Positions 7,760-15,133 of a stretch of DNA of 38,255 bases are shown here, piece after piece. Each line of letters opens with the position of its first letter. Position 1 is the stretch's first letter. Made by a program: the position numbers and the translations under genes. The notes beneath the pieces were generated by a model. It worked only from the letters and a program-made list of their open reading frames with translations. It was not told the DNA's origin and searched no databases. The DNA is taken from NCBI GenBank assembly GCA_964595785.1, contig CAZQRO010000005.1, forward strand, positions 1 to 38,255, given 5' to 3'. This DNA is from Bovifimicola sp964595785 (GTDB lineage: Bacteria; Bacillota; Clostridia; Lachnospirales; Lachnospiraceae).

Positions 7760-8782
7760 TTATGCCTTTTTATACGCAATTATATAATCCATTCCCTTCA
7801 TTAATACATAAATAAACTCAACCGAAAGGTATACCACAATAACCGGTCTGTACATATTTCCATAGTCCGATTCATAAAAATATTCATCACAATTATCAGC
7901 AGATATGTATACTATTTTACCTTTATCGTCCTCGGTTCTGACATACTCGCCCGCATTTATCCTGCTTAAACGATTCAAGTCACCACTAATTGTAAATATG
8001 GCAACCCATGCCATTATACATGTCCATGTAACTGTGAATTTTAATATTTTTTTCAAATGTTTTATTGGAGAATTATCAATATTAATCATTTTTTCTGCAT
8101 TTATCTTTTGATTGAAATCCACCTTTGCAGCTTCGTTGATGCCTGAAGATTCATATCTTACCAGATATTCACAAAAAATATCATCCTTTTCAAACACTCT
8201 TTTTATCACCAGATTTTTTCTCTTTTTACCCCTTCTATTTTCTATTAATGCATTAATTTTTATTTTTTTTCTCTTTACCTTAACATTTCTAATTTCACTT
8301 ATTTTCTCCATTCTCCCCATTGAAATGAACTCCTCATATGTTACATCAGAAGCAACCGACTGCAATACGATTTTTATATTATTTATCATATAGAAAAGAC
8401 GCATAAATTTTCCACTCATCATTCCTGATGGATTAATAAGGTACATCTTGTCTTTAATTTTATACCAGAACGAAGATATCTTTATTCTGTATAATTCACC
8501 ATCTTCACTAATAATAAACACACTTATCATATTTAAAATCCATATAAAAATATTAAGCAAAAGTATTGCAAGCATAAAAAATGTTATTATAAACAGCAGA
8601 ATTCTAAATATACTATCCGGTATTTTTATTATAAAACACGAAAAAAGGGCAAGCAAAATAGGCACAAAAGGGAAGATGCCTAAGAAACTAACAAGGCATC
8701 TTCCCGGTCCCATTATACCATTTTTACTTTGTTCTAAATCTTGATAAGTTAAAATTATATTTTTATCTTTATTTTCCTTCAT
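7760..8782 (-). CDS. unknown four-TM membrane protein
   Basis: 340 residues, no family recognised. Hydrophobic segments lie at about residues 30-52 and 58-85, then a long, very basic cytoplasmic region (about 90-245, with KVKRKKIKI and NRRGKKRKN), then TM segments at about 248-268 and 314-332. Residues 95-215 contain a PH-like beta pattern (FIISEDGELYRIKISSFWYKIKDK). The ribosome binding site is poor, with GAAAGG over 15 bases upstream, so translation may be weak or the start misplaced. It follows lepB by 52 bases on the same strand and is probably the last gene of an mrp-lepB transcription unit. Architecture resembles the unknown protein at 1791-2783, but I see no clear sequence match. Confidence 0.65.
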   Translation of the reverse strand: MKENKDKNIILTYQDLEQSKNGIMGPGRCLVSFLGIFPFVPILLALFSCFIIKIPDSIFRILLFIITFFMLAILLLNIFIWILNMISVFIISEDGELYRIKISSFWYKIKDKMYLINPSGMMSGKFMRLFYMINNIKIVLQSVASDVTYEEFISMGRMEKISEIRNVKVKRKKIKINALIENRRGKKRKNLVIKRVFEKDDIFCEYLVRYESSGINEAAKVDFNQKINAEKMINIDNSPIKHLKKILKFTVTWTCIMAWVAIFTISGDLNRLSRINAGEYVRTEDDKGKIVYISADNCDEYFYESDYGNMYRPVIVVYLSVEFIYVLMKGMDYIIAYKKA

Positions 8783-8834
8783 CGAATATATTATATATTA
8801 GCCTTTCTTCTATTTTACTACATGCTGCTGACAT

Positions 8835-9515
8835 TTATTTTAATAATGATTTAAACGCAGGATAGTATCTAAATATTCCTTTGGCAATTATTTCCTTCTT
8901 TTTAACAGTACCCCATACTCTGGAATCACTGGAATTATTTCTGTTATCGCCCATCATAAAATACTCACCTTTAGGCACTTTATATTCTGTTGTACCCGGA
9001 TTACAGGTCCAGTCATTCTTTAAATAATCTTCTTCTAAGAGTTTATCATTAATATATATCTGATTATCCTTAATTACAATGGTATCTCCCGGAAGACCTA
9101 TTACTCTCTTAATATATATGGTATTCTCTTTATCCGGTGCATTAAACATTATAATGTCACCTCTTTCCGGATCATTAAACAGATATGATAATCTAAAGCC
9201 TATGACTTTATCACCAATATTAATTGTACTAATCATTGAACCTGAAGGTACTTTTGCATTTACAATTACAAAATTACTAAGTAAATATGCCACCACAAAT
9301 GCTCCGACAAAAATCATTACCCAGCTTAAAAGCTCTTTTCTAACCGAAGTCTCTTCTTTTTCCTTACCTTTTCGCTTTTTCTTATCGTCTGTCACAGCAT
9401 TTTCCATACTATCTTCACCTATATTATCTTCACTCAGAATCTCCTCCTTATCTTCTGATTCAGCATCACCTAATAATTCATCATGATTGTAATTCATTTT
9501 AAAATATCCTTGCAT
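8835..9515 (-). CDS. lepB: signal peptidase I
   Basis: Membrane serine protease that removes signal peptides from exported proteins. 226 residues: an acidic then Lys-rich cytoplasmic N-terminus (about 1-60), one TM segment (about 63-85) and the extracytoplasmic catalytic domain. The Ser/Lys dyad is visible: S93 in VPSGSM and K136 in YIKRVIGLPGD. The C-terminal box GDNRNNSSDSR is intact. The acidic N-terminal extension of about 55 residues is longer than in Bacillus SipS. Two starts are possible: ATG 9515 (GAAAGGG 12 bases ahead) or ATG 9497 (AAGGA 9 bases ahead); the second may well be right. The gene lies 43 bases after mrp. Confidence 0.95.
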   Translation of the reverse strand: MQGYFKMNYNHDELLGDAESEDKEEILSEDNIGEDSMENAVTDDKKKRKGKEKEETSVRKELLSWVMIFVGAFVVAYLLSNFVIVNAKVPSGSMISTINIGDKVIGFRLSYLFNDPERGDIIMFNAPDKENTIYIKRVIGLPGDTIVIKDNQIYINDKLLEEDYLKNDWTCNPGTTEYKVPKGEYFMMGDNRNNSSDSRVWGTVKKKEIIAKGIFRYYPAFKSLLK

Positions 9516-9558
9516 ATAAAATGCATTCCCTTTCTTTATTTCTTAATCATTTCTGTAT

Positions 9559-10392
9559 TTATTTAATACTAATGATTTTGTCTACTGCTTCACTTATAAA
9601 CTTATTATCCACCTCATCAAATCTGCCTTCATCTGCTAACTTAGCCATTGAAGGTATAATCGGTAATTTTCCTAAAACATCAAGTCCTATTTCCGCTGCA
9701 GCCTCATCAATTTTGCTTTCTCCAAATACTTCAATCTTTTTGCCACAGTCAGGACATTCAATATAACTATAGTTTTCTATCATTCCGATAACAGGTATAT
9801 TCATTTTAGCAGCCATGTTATATGCTTTCTTAACTATTAATTTAACTAGTTCCTGTGGTGAAGTTACAACTACTGTTCCATCTACAGGTAATGACTGAAA
9901 TACCGTAAGCGGTACATCACCTGTTCCCGGTGGCATATCAATTAAGAGATAATCCAATTCACCCCAATATACATCACTCCAGAATTGCTTAACCACTCCC
10001 GCTATTACCGGTCCTCTCCAGATTACAGGTTCTTCATGGTCTTCTAATAATAGGTTAACAGACATTACTTTAATTCCATTCTTAGTCTTAGATGGGAAAA
10101 TTCCGTTCTCATTTCCCTTTGCCGTTTCATTTAATCCAAACATTTTAGGAATAGATGGACCCGTTACATCTGAATCAAGAATACCAACTTTATAGCCTTT
10201 TTTACTAAGTTCAACCGCCAGTGAAGCCGTAACCAGTGACTTACCAACTCCTCCCTTTCCACTCATAACCGCAATTACTTTATCCACTTTGCTTTCGCTG
10301 TTGAGTGGCTCTAACATACTGCCCTTATTCTGTTCACAGCCTGCACAACTTTCTTTTGTGCATTCTGAATTACTACACTGTCTATCTTCCAT
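9559..10392 (-). CDS. mrp: Mrp/NBP35-type iron-sulfur carrier ATPase
   Basis: P-loop ATPase (ApbC/NBP35 family) that binds and delivers Fe-S clusters in the cytoplasm. 277 residues from ATG 10392, chosen because AAGGAG stands 8 bases before it; the longer frame to 10431 lacks a ribosome binding site. The N-terminus has a cysteine group (C6, C11, C16, C19) like the N-terminal cluster of NBP35. The deviant Walker A GKGGVGKS follows at about residue 45, then DSDVTGPS, the DMPPGTGD motif and the cluster-bridging CPDC near residue 215. It sits upstream of lepB. Functionally it complements the SufCB genes at 12.9-14.6 kb, though the two loci are separate. Confidence 0.93.
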   Translation of the reverse strand: MEDRQCSNSECTKESCAGCEQNKGSMLEPLNSESKVDKVIAVMSGKGGVGKSLVTASLAVELSKKGYKVGILDSDVTGPSIPKMFGLNETAKGNENGIFPSKTKNGIKVMSVNLLLEDHEEPVIWRGPVIAGVVKQFWSDVYWGELDYLLIDMPPGTGDVPLTVFQSLPVDGTVVVTSPQELVKLIVKKAYNMAAKMNIPVIGMIENYSYIECPDCGKKIEVFGESKIDEAAAEIGLDVLGKLPIIPSMAKLADEGRFDEVDNKFISEAVDKIISIK

Positions 10393-10483
10393 GTCTAAAT
10401 CTCCTTTTAAATTATTAGCATATAATACCATATTTTAACAACTAATACAAGATTTGCGGTTTTGCAATTATCCGGTTAACATA

Positions 10484-10771
10484 TCACTGCCACTGCTCAT
10501 CTTCTTCTATAATATGAATCTCCAAATAGTCAAAATCTATACTTTCAATAAAACTATCTGAATTAAATCTAGTCTTTGAAATTTTTTTAAATTCCGATAT
10601 ATTTGAGTCAAGCCATATGGGTTTTCCTAAATCAAACTTTAAACACACTTCATCAAGTGCTGCAAATATTTTTTTGGTCCTAGTCATTTCTTTATACGAA
10701 TTTTCAACTATCATATTATTAAGCATATGATTATCTTTGAAAACCTTTGCCCATAATCTAAACATTTTCAA
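10484..10771 (-). CDS. conserved-looking small protein, unknown function
   Basis: 95 residues with a Lys/Met-rich helical N-terminus (FRLWAKVFKDN), a middle AALDEVCLKFDLGKPIWL segment and an acidic end (DYLEIHIIEEDEQ). I recognise no domain; it is soluble and compact, and reads like a real protein. The start is either TTG 10771 (GGAG 5 bases ahead) or ATG 10765 (GGAG 11 bases ahead). It lies 91 bases upstream of mrp on the same strand and may be the first gene of that unit. Confidence 0.6.
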   Translation of the reverse strand: MKMFRLWAKVFKDNHMLNNMIVENSYKEMTRTKKIFAALDEVCLKFDLGKPIWLDSNISEFKKISKTRFNSDSFIESIDFDYLEIHIIEEDEQWQ

Positions 10772-10912
10772 TCTATCTCCATTTCAGAATGTATTTTAAA
10801 ATAAACTTGATGATATTGTGGTCAAACTTTATACTATCTTTAAACACTTATAGAGATTATATCATAAAAAAAATGTTTTACATATAAATAATATAAATTT
10901 AATAATTTCATC

Positions 10913-10941
10913 TTGTAGTTTTAAAAACCACATGATATAAT
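10913..10941 (+). promoter_or_regulatory. predicted degV promoter
   Basis: TTGTAG (10913-10918), 17-base spacer, TATAAT (10936-10941). The transcript would start about 95 bases before the degV start codon. Confidence 0.6.
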
Positions 10942-10953
10942 ATCCCTAGTTTT

Positions 10954-10983
10954 TGAAATAGTTTTATTTATATAACTATTTCA
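10954..10983 (+). promoter_or_regulatory. hairpin or operator in the degV leader
   Basis: TGAAATAGTT (10954-10963) pairs perfectly with AACTATTTCA (10974-10983) across a 10-base loop. It begins about 13 bases after the -10 box. A second small hairpin (AAGCC/GGCTT) lies near 11000-11020. The position suits a repressor site or a 5'-stabilising stem. Confidence 0.45.
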
Positions 10984-11040
10984 TTTGTAATTTAGTGCTA
11001 TAAGCCGATATTGGGCTTGCCGGCAGGAATGGAGATTGAT

Positions 11041-11925
11041 ATGAATTTTGAAATTATAAGTGATGGAGCCTGTGATTTACTCCCTGAATATACTTCGGAA
11101 CATAGAATAACAATTGTTCCTTTTTATGTTACCTTTGATGGAGAGACATATACTAAAGAAGGCGAAGGTATTGACCATGAATCCTTTTATCTTAAAATGG
11201 TTGAAGAACATGCTGTTCCAAAGTCTTCCCTTCCTTCTGTACAGGACTATATGGAAAAGTTTCAGCCATTTGTTGATTCTGATACTCCGGTTGTATGTAT
11301 TACCATCACTACTAAATTCAGCGGCTCATATAACAGTGCCTGCACAGCAAAGAATATGATTTTAGAATCACATCCTAATGCGAAGATTGCCGTAATTGAC
11401 TCTACTCTTAACACTGCAAGTGAAGCTCTATTCGTACATGAAGCAGTTAAATTAAGAGATAAAGGTATTTCTTTTGAAGATGCCGTTACAGAACTTGAGA
11501 AAGTCAAATGCAGCGGACGAATTTACTTTACTGTTGGTTCTTTAGAATATTTAGTTAAAAACGGACGAATCGGAAAATTAGCTGTCTTAGCTGGTGACAA
11601 ATTGGGAATCAGGCCAACTATCATTATGAAAGATGGTGATATTTCTCTTGGCGGAATCTCAAGAAGCCGTAAGAAATCGTTGCAAAATGTACTTAATTCC
11701 ATCGCATCTTATTTTAAGGATCATGAAATTAATAAAGAAGATTACAATTTCGTAGTTGCCTGTGGTTATGATGTTGAAGAAGCTAAAGAATTTCAAGTGC
11801 AGTTAGAAGATTTTTTAGGTGTTAAATGTGATTCTGATGTTAAGGTAAGAATTGGTACCACCATTGGGTGCCATACAGGTCCATACGCATTAGGCATCGC
11901 GCTTATAAAGAGGTCTGCACTATAG
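11041..11925 (+). CDS. DegV family fatty-acid-binding protein
   Basis: Soluble lipid-binding protein of the DegV/FakB family; members present a bound fatty acid to the kinase FakA. 294 residues from ATG 11041, chosen for GGAG 6 bases before it and because the family starts at this FEIISDGACDL strand; an upstream start at 11011 would add 10 residues without a good site. Landmarks: SDGACDLLPEY at the N-terminus, TTKFSGSYNSA (fatty-acid head-group loop, about 90-100), LVKNGRIG, and HTGPYALGI at the end, whose His binds the carboxylate. No fakA gene is in the window. It is a single-gene unit with its own promoter and terminator. Confidence 0.92.
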   Translation: MNFEIISDGACDLLPEYTSEHRITIVPFYVTFDGETYTKEGEGIDHESFYLKMVEEHAVPKSSLPSVQDYMEKFQPFVDSDTPVVCITITTKFSGSYNSACTAKNMILESHPNAKIAVIDSTLNTASEALFVHEAVKLRDKGISFEDAVTELEKVKCSGRIYFTVGSLEYLVKNGRIGKLAVLAGDKLGIRPTIIMKDGDISLGGISRSRKKSLQNVLNSIASYFKDHEINKEDYNFVVACGYDVEEAKEFQVQLEDFLGVKCDSDVKVRIGTTIGCHTGPYALGIALIKRSAL

Positions 11926-11933
11926 ACAAAGCA

Positions 11934-11964
11934 AAAAGGTGAGTTCACTGTGGACTCACCTTTT
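11934..11964. terminator. bidirectional terminator
   Basis: A 13-bp stem with one wobble pair (11934-11946 with 11952-11964), a 5-base loop, A-run on the left and T-run on the right. It separates degV from the convergent mecA. Confidence 0.85.
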
Positions 11965-11980
11965 CTAATTATATCTGAAA

Positions 11981-12715
11981 CTATACATAGTTCTTCAGTA
12001 TTCTATATGCGCTTTTCTCTATTATAACTTCTCCATATTCTCTGATGTATGCAATTATCTTGGTTTCATCCGTAATATGAGAAGTGTATTCTACTGCAAG
12101 AAGTAAAATATGCTTCATTATACCTGCTGACAGTCTGTTTTTATCTACTATCAGGCAATACATATCTTTATTCTCTAATCTGTATAATTCGCTGCTGACT
12201 GTTTTACTAATATTGAGAACTCTACAGAAATCAGCCATTTTTTCAATAGAATGCATGGCAATCATAATAGTTGAAGACTTCTCCATACCAATTGGCATAT
12301 TTATCTGATTATTTGTCAGAGTATTATTCTTTATTTCTTCATTATCATAATCTTCTATTTCTTCATCATCTTCATCTGCCACACCATCAACTATAACGGC
12401 ATCTTCTTCATCTTCAAGCATTTCTGCAACAGATTCTTTAAGATTATCAATTATATCTTCATATTCTCCATTCCCCTGCTCTGTAAAAGTAATGGATATT
12501 GTATTCTGGCTTATAGGCATAATCTGCATTGAGAGCAAACCCTCTTTAGGTTCATATCCTACTTCCTGTTCTGCTCTTTCCACAACTTCATGTAAAAATT
12601 CGTGTATCTTACCTTTATTCTTAAAGAAATCTTCTAAAACGATTCCATATTCCTGCATATCTTCTTTAGATACAATACATCTTACCGTATCATCATTAAT
12701 TCTTCGAAATTTCAT
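11981..12715 (-). CDS. mecA: MecA-type ClpC adaptor protein
   Basis: Adaptor that delivers substrates to the ClpC unfoldase. 244 residues. The N-terminal substrate-binding domain (about 1-85) has the family start MKFRRINDDTVRCIVSKEDM and the GIVLEDFFKN segment. A long acidic linker (about 95-130, EDEEDAVIVDG...DEDDEEIEDYD) leads to the C-terminal ClpC-binding domain (about 150-244), ending in AYIREYGEVII. Start ATG 12715 follows AGGTGG. Outside competent bacilli the substrates are unknown; in Clostridia it probably controls stability of regulators. No clpC gene is in the window. Confidence 0.92.
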   Translation of the reverse strand: MKFRRINDDTVRCIVSKEDMQEYGIVLEDFFKNKGKIHEFLHEVVERAEQEVGYEPKEGLLSMQIMPISQNTISITFTEQGNGEYEDIIDNLKESVAEMLEDEEDAVIVDGVADEDDEEIEDYDNEEIKNNTLTNNQINMPIGMEKSSTIMIAMHSIEKMADFCRVLNISKTVSSELYRLENKDMYCLIVDKNRLSAGIMKHILLLAVEYTSHITDETKIIAYIREYGEVIIEKSAYRILKNYV

Positions 12716-12860
12716 AATACCACCTACTTTCTGTGAAATTTCAATAAAACCCTTTGTCTTATTAATTCTATATTATTAAGATTATAGTATCATATATTAT
12801 TAATTTAGGACAGATATATTTTATCAACAAATCATTAATTTTCTATTTCTTAATTAATAT

Positions 12861-13793
12861 TTATTTTAGAAATCCATTAACAATTTCTGCCTCTGCCTCT
12901 TCTTCAGTAAGACCTAAAGTCATAAGTTTAACAATCTGTTCTCCTGCAATTTTACCAATTGCTGCTTCATGTATTAACTGGGCGTCTAAGTCATTTGCTG
13001 TAATTTCAGGTATAGCACTTATCTTAGCATTGTTCATAATTATCGCATCACACTCTGTATGTCCGGCACATTTATTATTTCCATTTATTTTTGATACAAA
13101 TAATTGTTTTGAATCATCCTTTGCAACCGCTCTTGAGATAACATTTGCGCTTGAATCTTCTCCATTTAAGTTTACTTCAAATTCAGATCTGGCATACTGT
13201 TTACCATGTGTCATAAGTTTCTCTCTAATTACAATTGTTGCACCTTCTTCTAAATCTGCTTTGGTAATTCTGTCCGTAGAATCGATACCCTTAATCTGGA
13301 CCGTCTCCATCTCCATGTATCCACCCTTTTTTATCTCTACTATTGTTGTTGGATTCATAATGTTTTCTCCATTACCATCTCCTGAACCATAGTGTTTTTC
13401 AACATATCTTAATCTGGCATTCTCTCCGACATGAAATGCATGAATTCCATCATGTTCAGACTTTTTTTCTCCACCATTATGTATTCCACAACCGGCAATT
13501 ATCGTAACATCAGAATTTTCACCAACAAAAAAATCATTGTATACTAAATCTGTAAGTCCGGTCTGGCTTAATACAACCGGAATATGAACACTTTCATTCT
13601 TTGTATTTGGTTTTATTATAATATCTATTCCCGGTTTATCTGTTTTGGTTATAATATCAATATTCGCTGTTGTATTTCTTCCTGCCAAAGTACCATTTGC
13701 TCTAATATTATATGCACCTTCAGGTACTCCGTGAAGGTCTGCTATCTGTTCAAGAAGGCTCATCTGAATCTTATCTATATTATTCTTTTCCAC
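12861..13793 (-). CDS. sufB: SufB/SufD-like Fe-S scaffold (minimal Suf system)
   Basis: Scaffold for Fe-S cluster assembly, partner of the SufC ATPase. 310 residues from GTG 13793, chosen for GGAG 9 bases before it; a longer TTG frame to 13847 lacks a binding site. This is much shorter than SufB of bacilli (about 465). The beta-helix core is visible (DVTIIAGCGIHNGG, HVGENARLRYVEKHYGSG, TADLEEGA-like repeats), and the C-terminal SufC-binding part has KCAGHTECDAI, ISAIPEITAND and HEAAIGKI. Paired with sufC alone, it fits the two-gene SMS/SufBC type of anaerobes. The 119-base gap after sufC holds a small hairpin with TTCAGAA/TTCTGAA arms. No sufU, sufS or sufD accompanies it. Confidence 0.88.
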   Translation of the reverse strand: MEKNNIDKIQMSLLEQIADLHGVPEGAYNIRANGTLAGRNTTANIDIITKTDKPGIDIIIKPNTKNESVHIPVVLSQTGLTDLVYNDFFVGENSDVTIIAGCGIHNGGEKKSEHDGIHAFHVGENARLRYVEKHYGSGDGNGENIMNPTTIVEIKKGGYMEMETVQIKGIDSTDRITKADLEEGATIVIREKLMTHGKQYARSEFEVNLNGEDSSANVISRAVAKDDSKQLFVSKINGNNKCAGHTECDAIIMNNAKISAIPEITANDLDAQLIHEAAIGKIAGEQIVKLMTLGLTEEEAEAEIVNGFLK

Positions 13794-13912
13794 AATAAAT
13801 ATCTCCGTTTCTACGTTGTGTATTATAACTGTATTCTGTGTCACCAACGCATTAACACAATTTGCAGTTATTCAGAACCTGTCACATTTGATTCTGAACA
13901 GCCACAAAAATT

Positions 13913-14629
13913 TTACTGATAAAATTTACATCCACCTGTTCCACTTAATAATTCAGGTAAGATTTCCTCCTTTTTTCCCTGTGCCTTAATCTCTCCATTG
14001 GCAAGAACCAAAATCTCATCTGCAATGTTAAGTATTCTTTCCTGATGTGAAATAATAATTATTGATATATCTTTTTCCCTATGAATTTTTTCAAATACAT
14101 CTATTAGATTTTTAAAACTCCATAAATCAATTCCTGCTTCCGGTTCATCAAAAACGCTTAATTTAGTACCTCTCGCAATTATGGTTGCTATCTCTATTCT
14201 CTTAAGTTCACCACCGGATAAACTTCCGTCTACATCTCGGTTAATATAATCTCTTGCACATAGACCTACTTCAGATAAATAGTCGCAGGCACTTGATACT
14301 GACAAATTATCACCTGATGCCAATTTAATTAAATCCTTTACTTTTATTCCCTTAAATCTTACAGGCTGCTGAAAGGCAAAACTTATCCCTGCTCTTGCCC
14401 TGTCAGTTATACTCATATCCGTTATATCTGTACCATCAAAAATAATCTTACCCGATGTAGGTTTATATATTCCCGCAATTATCTTAGCCAGAGTAGATTT
14501 GCCTCCGCCATTCGGTCCTGTTATTGCAAGAAATTTTCTGTCATCTATTTTAACACTAACATTTTTAAGTATCCCCTTTTCTCCATTGCCCTGAGGCACA
14601 TCAAAAGATACATTCTTTAGTTCTAACAT
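13913..14629 (-). CDS. sufC: SufC, Fe-S assembly ABC ATPase
   Basis: Soluble ABC-type ATPase that drives the Suf scaffold. 238 residues, full length. Walker A GPNGGGKST at 38-46, Q-loop region FAFQQPV, signature LSGGELK at 137-143, Walker B with FDEPEAGID at 160-168 (the EPEAGID form is typical of SufC) and switch H195 in IISHQER. There is no membrane segment and no permease neighbour, consistent with SufC rather than a transporter. The start ATG 14629 follows AAAGGA. sufB is next on the same strand. Confidence 0.95.
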   Translation of the reverse strand: MLELKNVSFDVPQGNGEKGILKNVSVKIDDRKFLAITGPNGGGKSTLAKIIAGIYKPTSGKIIFDGTDITDMSITDRARAGISFAFQQPVRFKGIKVKDLIKLASGDNLSVSSACDYLSEVGLCARDYINRDVDGSLSGGELKRIEIATIIARGTKLSVFDEPEAGIDLWSFKNLIDVFEKIHREKDISIIIISHQERILNIADEILVLANGEIKAQGKKEEILPELLSGTGGCKFYQ

Positions 14630-14709
14630 AGCATAATTCCTTTCTCAATAGAAACTGTAAATAATTATATCGTGTATTGTATCACATATTCCTAAAAATA
14701 CACAATACT

Positions 14710-14889
14710 TTATTCTTTTTTTACATTTTTGTTTTTCTTTCTTGCTGTCATGAGACCTCCGATTTTTCCCGATTCCCTGGCTGACAATCCTTTCCAGCCT
14801 GCCTCTTTCACTTTATCAATAAGCCCTAATTCTTCTGCAATCTCATATTTCATTTTGTCATTTTCAGAAAGATTCTCATATTTTCCCAT
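14710..14889 (-). CDS. small acid-soluble spore protein, alpha/beta type
   Basis: 59 residues from ATG 14889; GGAGGAG lies 6 bases before it, inside the first codons of the alternative ATG 14904, so the shorter start is preferred. The sequence carries the SASP pattern MKYEIAEELG (with the GPR protease site in KYEIAE) and SGKIGGLMT, the second conserved segment of DNA-coating spore proteins. It is shorter than Bacillus SspA/B (about 70) but matches the short clostridial form. The -10/-35 elements upstream fit forespore sigma factors. Such proteins coat and protect DNA in the dormant spore. The gene stands alone between sufC and the flotillin operon. Confidence 0.85.
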   Translation of the reverse strand: MGKYENLSENDKMKYEIAEELGLIDKVKEAGWKGLSARESGKIGGLMTARKKNKNVKKE

Positions 14890-14945
14890 TAATTTCTCCT
14901 CCATATTTATTCTGCAATCCAGTTATTTAGTTATTTTCATATTAC

Positions 14946-14975
14946 AAGTATGGATTCCTCTTAGCATTTTATTCA
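14946..14975 (-). promoter_or_regulatory. forespore sigma (SigG/SigF-type) promoter of the SASP gene
   Basis: On the minus strand TGAATA (14970-14975), a 17-base spacer, then CATACTT (14946-14952). This matches the SigG pattern (TGAATA and CATACTA) in all but one base. It lies 57 bases before the SASP start codon. Confidence 0.75.
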
Positions 14976-15064
14976 AAAGATTAGGGTGTTGGGGTCAAAT
15001 AGCATAAATTATGTTTATATTCATCCGATTTTAAATATATATATTTACCACAACATCATCCTAC

Positions 15065-15106
15065 AAAATAAAAACAGTGAGTGTATTTAAATTCAAATGC
15101 ACTCAC
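15065..15106 (-). terminator. terminator of the nfeD-flotillin operon
   Basis: A 14-bp stem with one wobble and one mismatch (15077-15090 with 15093-15106), followed on the minus strand by TGTTTTTATTTT. It lies 28 bases after the flotillin stop. Confidence 0.8.
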
Positions 15107-15133
15107 CGGATTATTATAATTGTTTAGTCTTTT

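Noticed and set aside
12716..12860. Terminator between sufB and mecA
   Set aside because: Only AT-only inverted words (TTAATT/AATTAA) without a stable stem.
12861..13847. TTG start at 13847 for the SufB-like gene
   Set aside because: No ribosome binding site; GTG 13793 has GGAG at good spacing and matches family length better.
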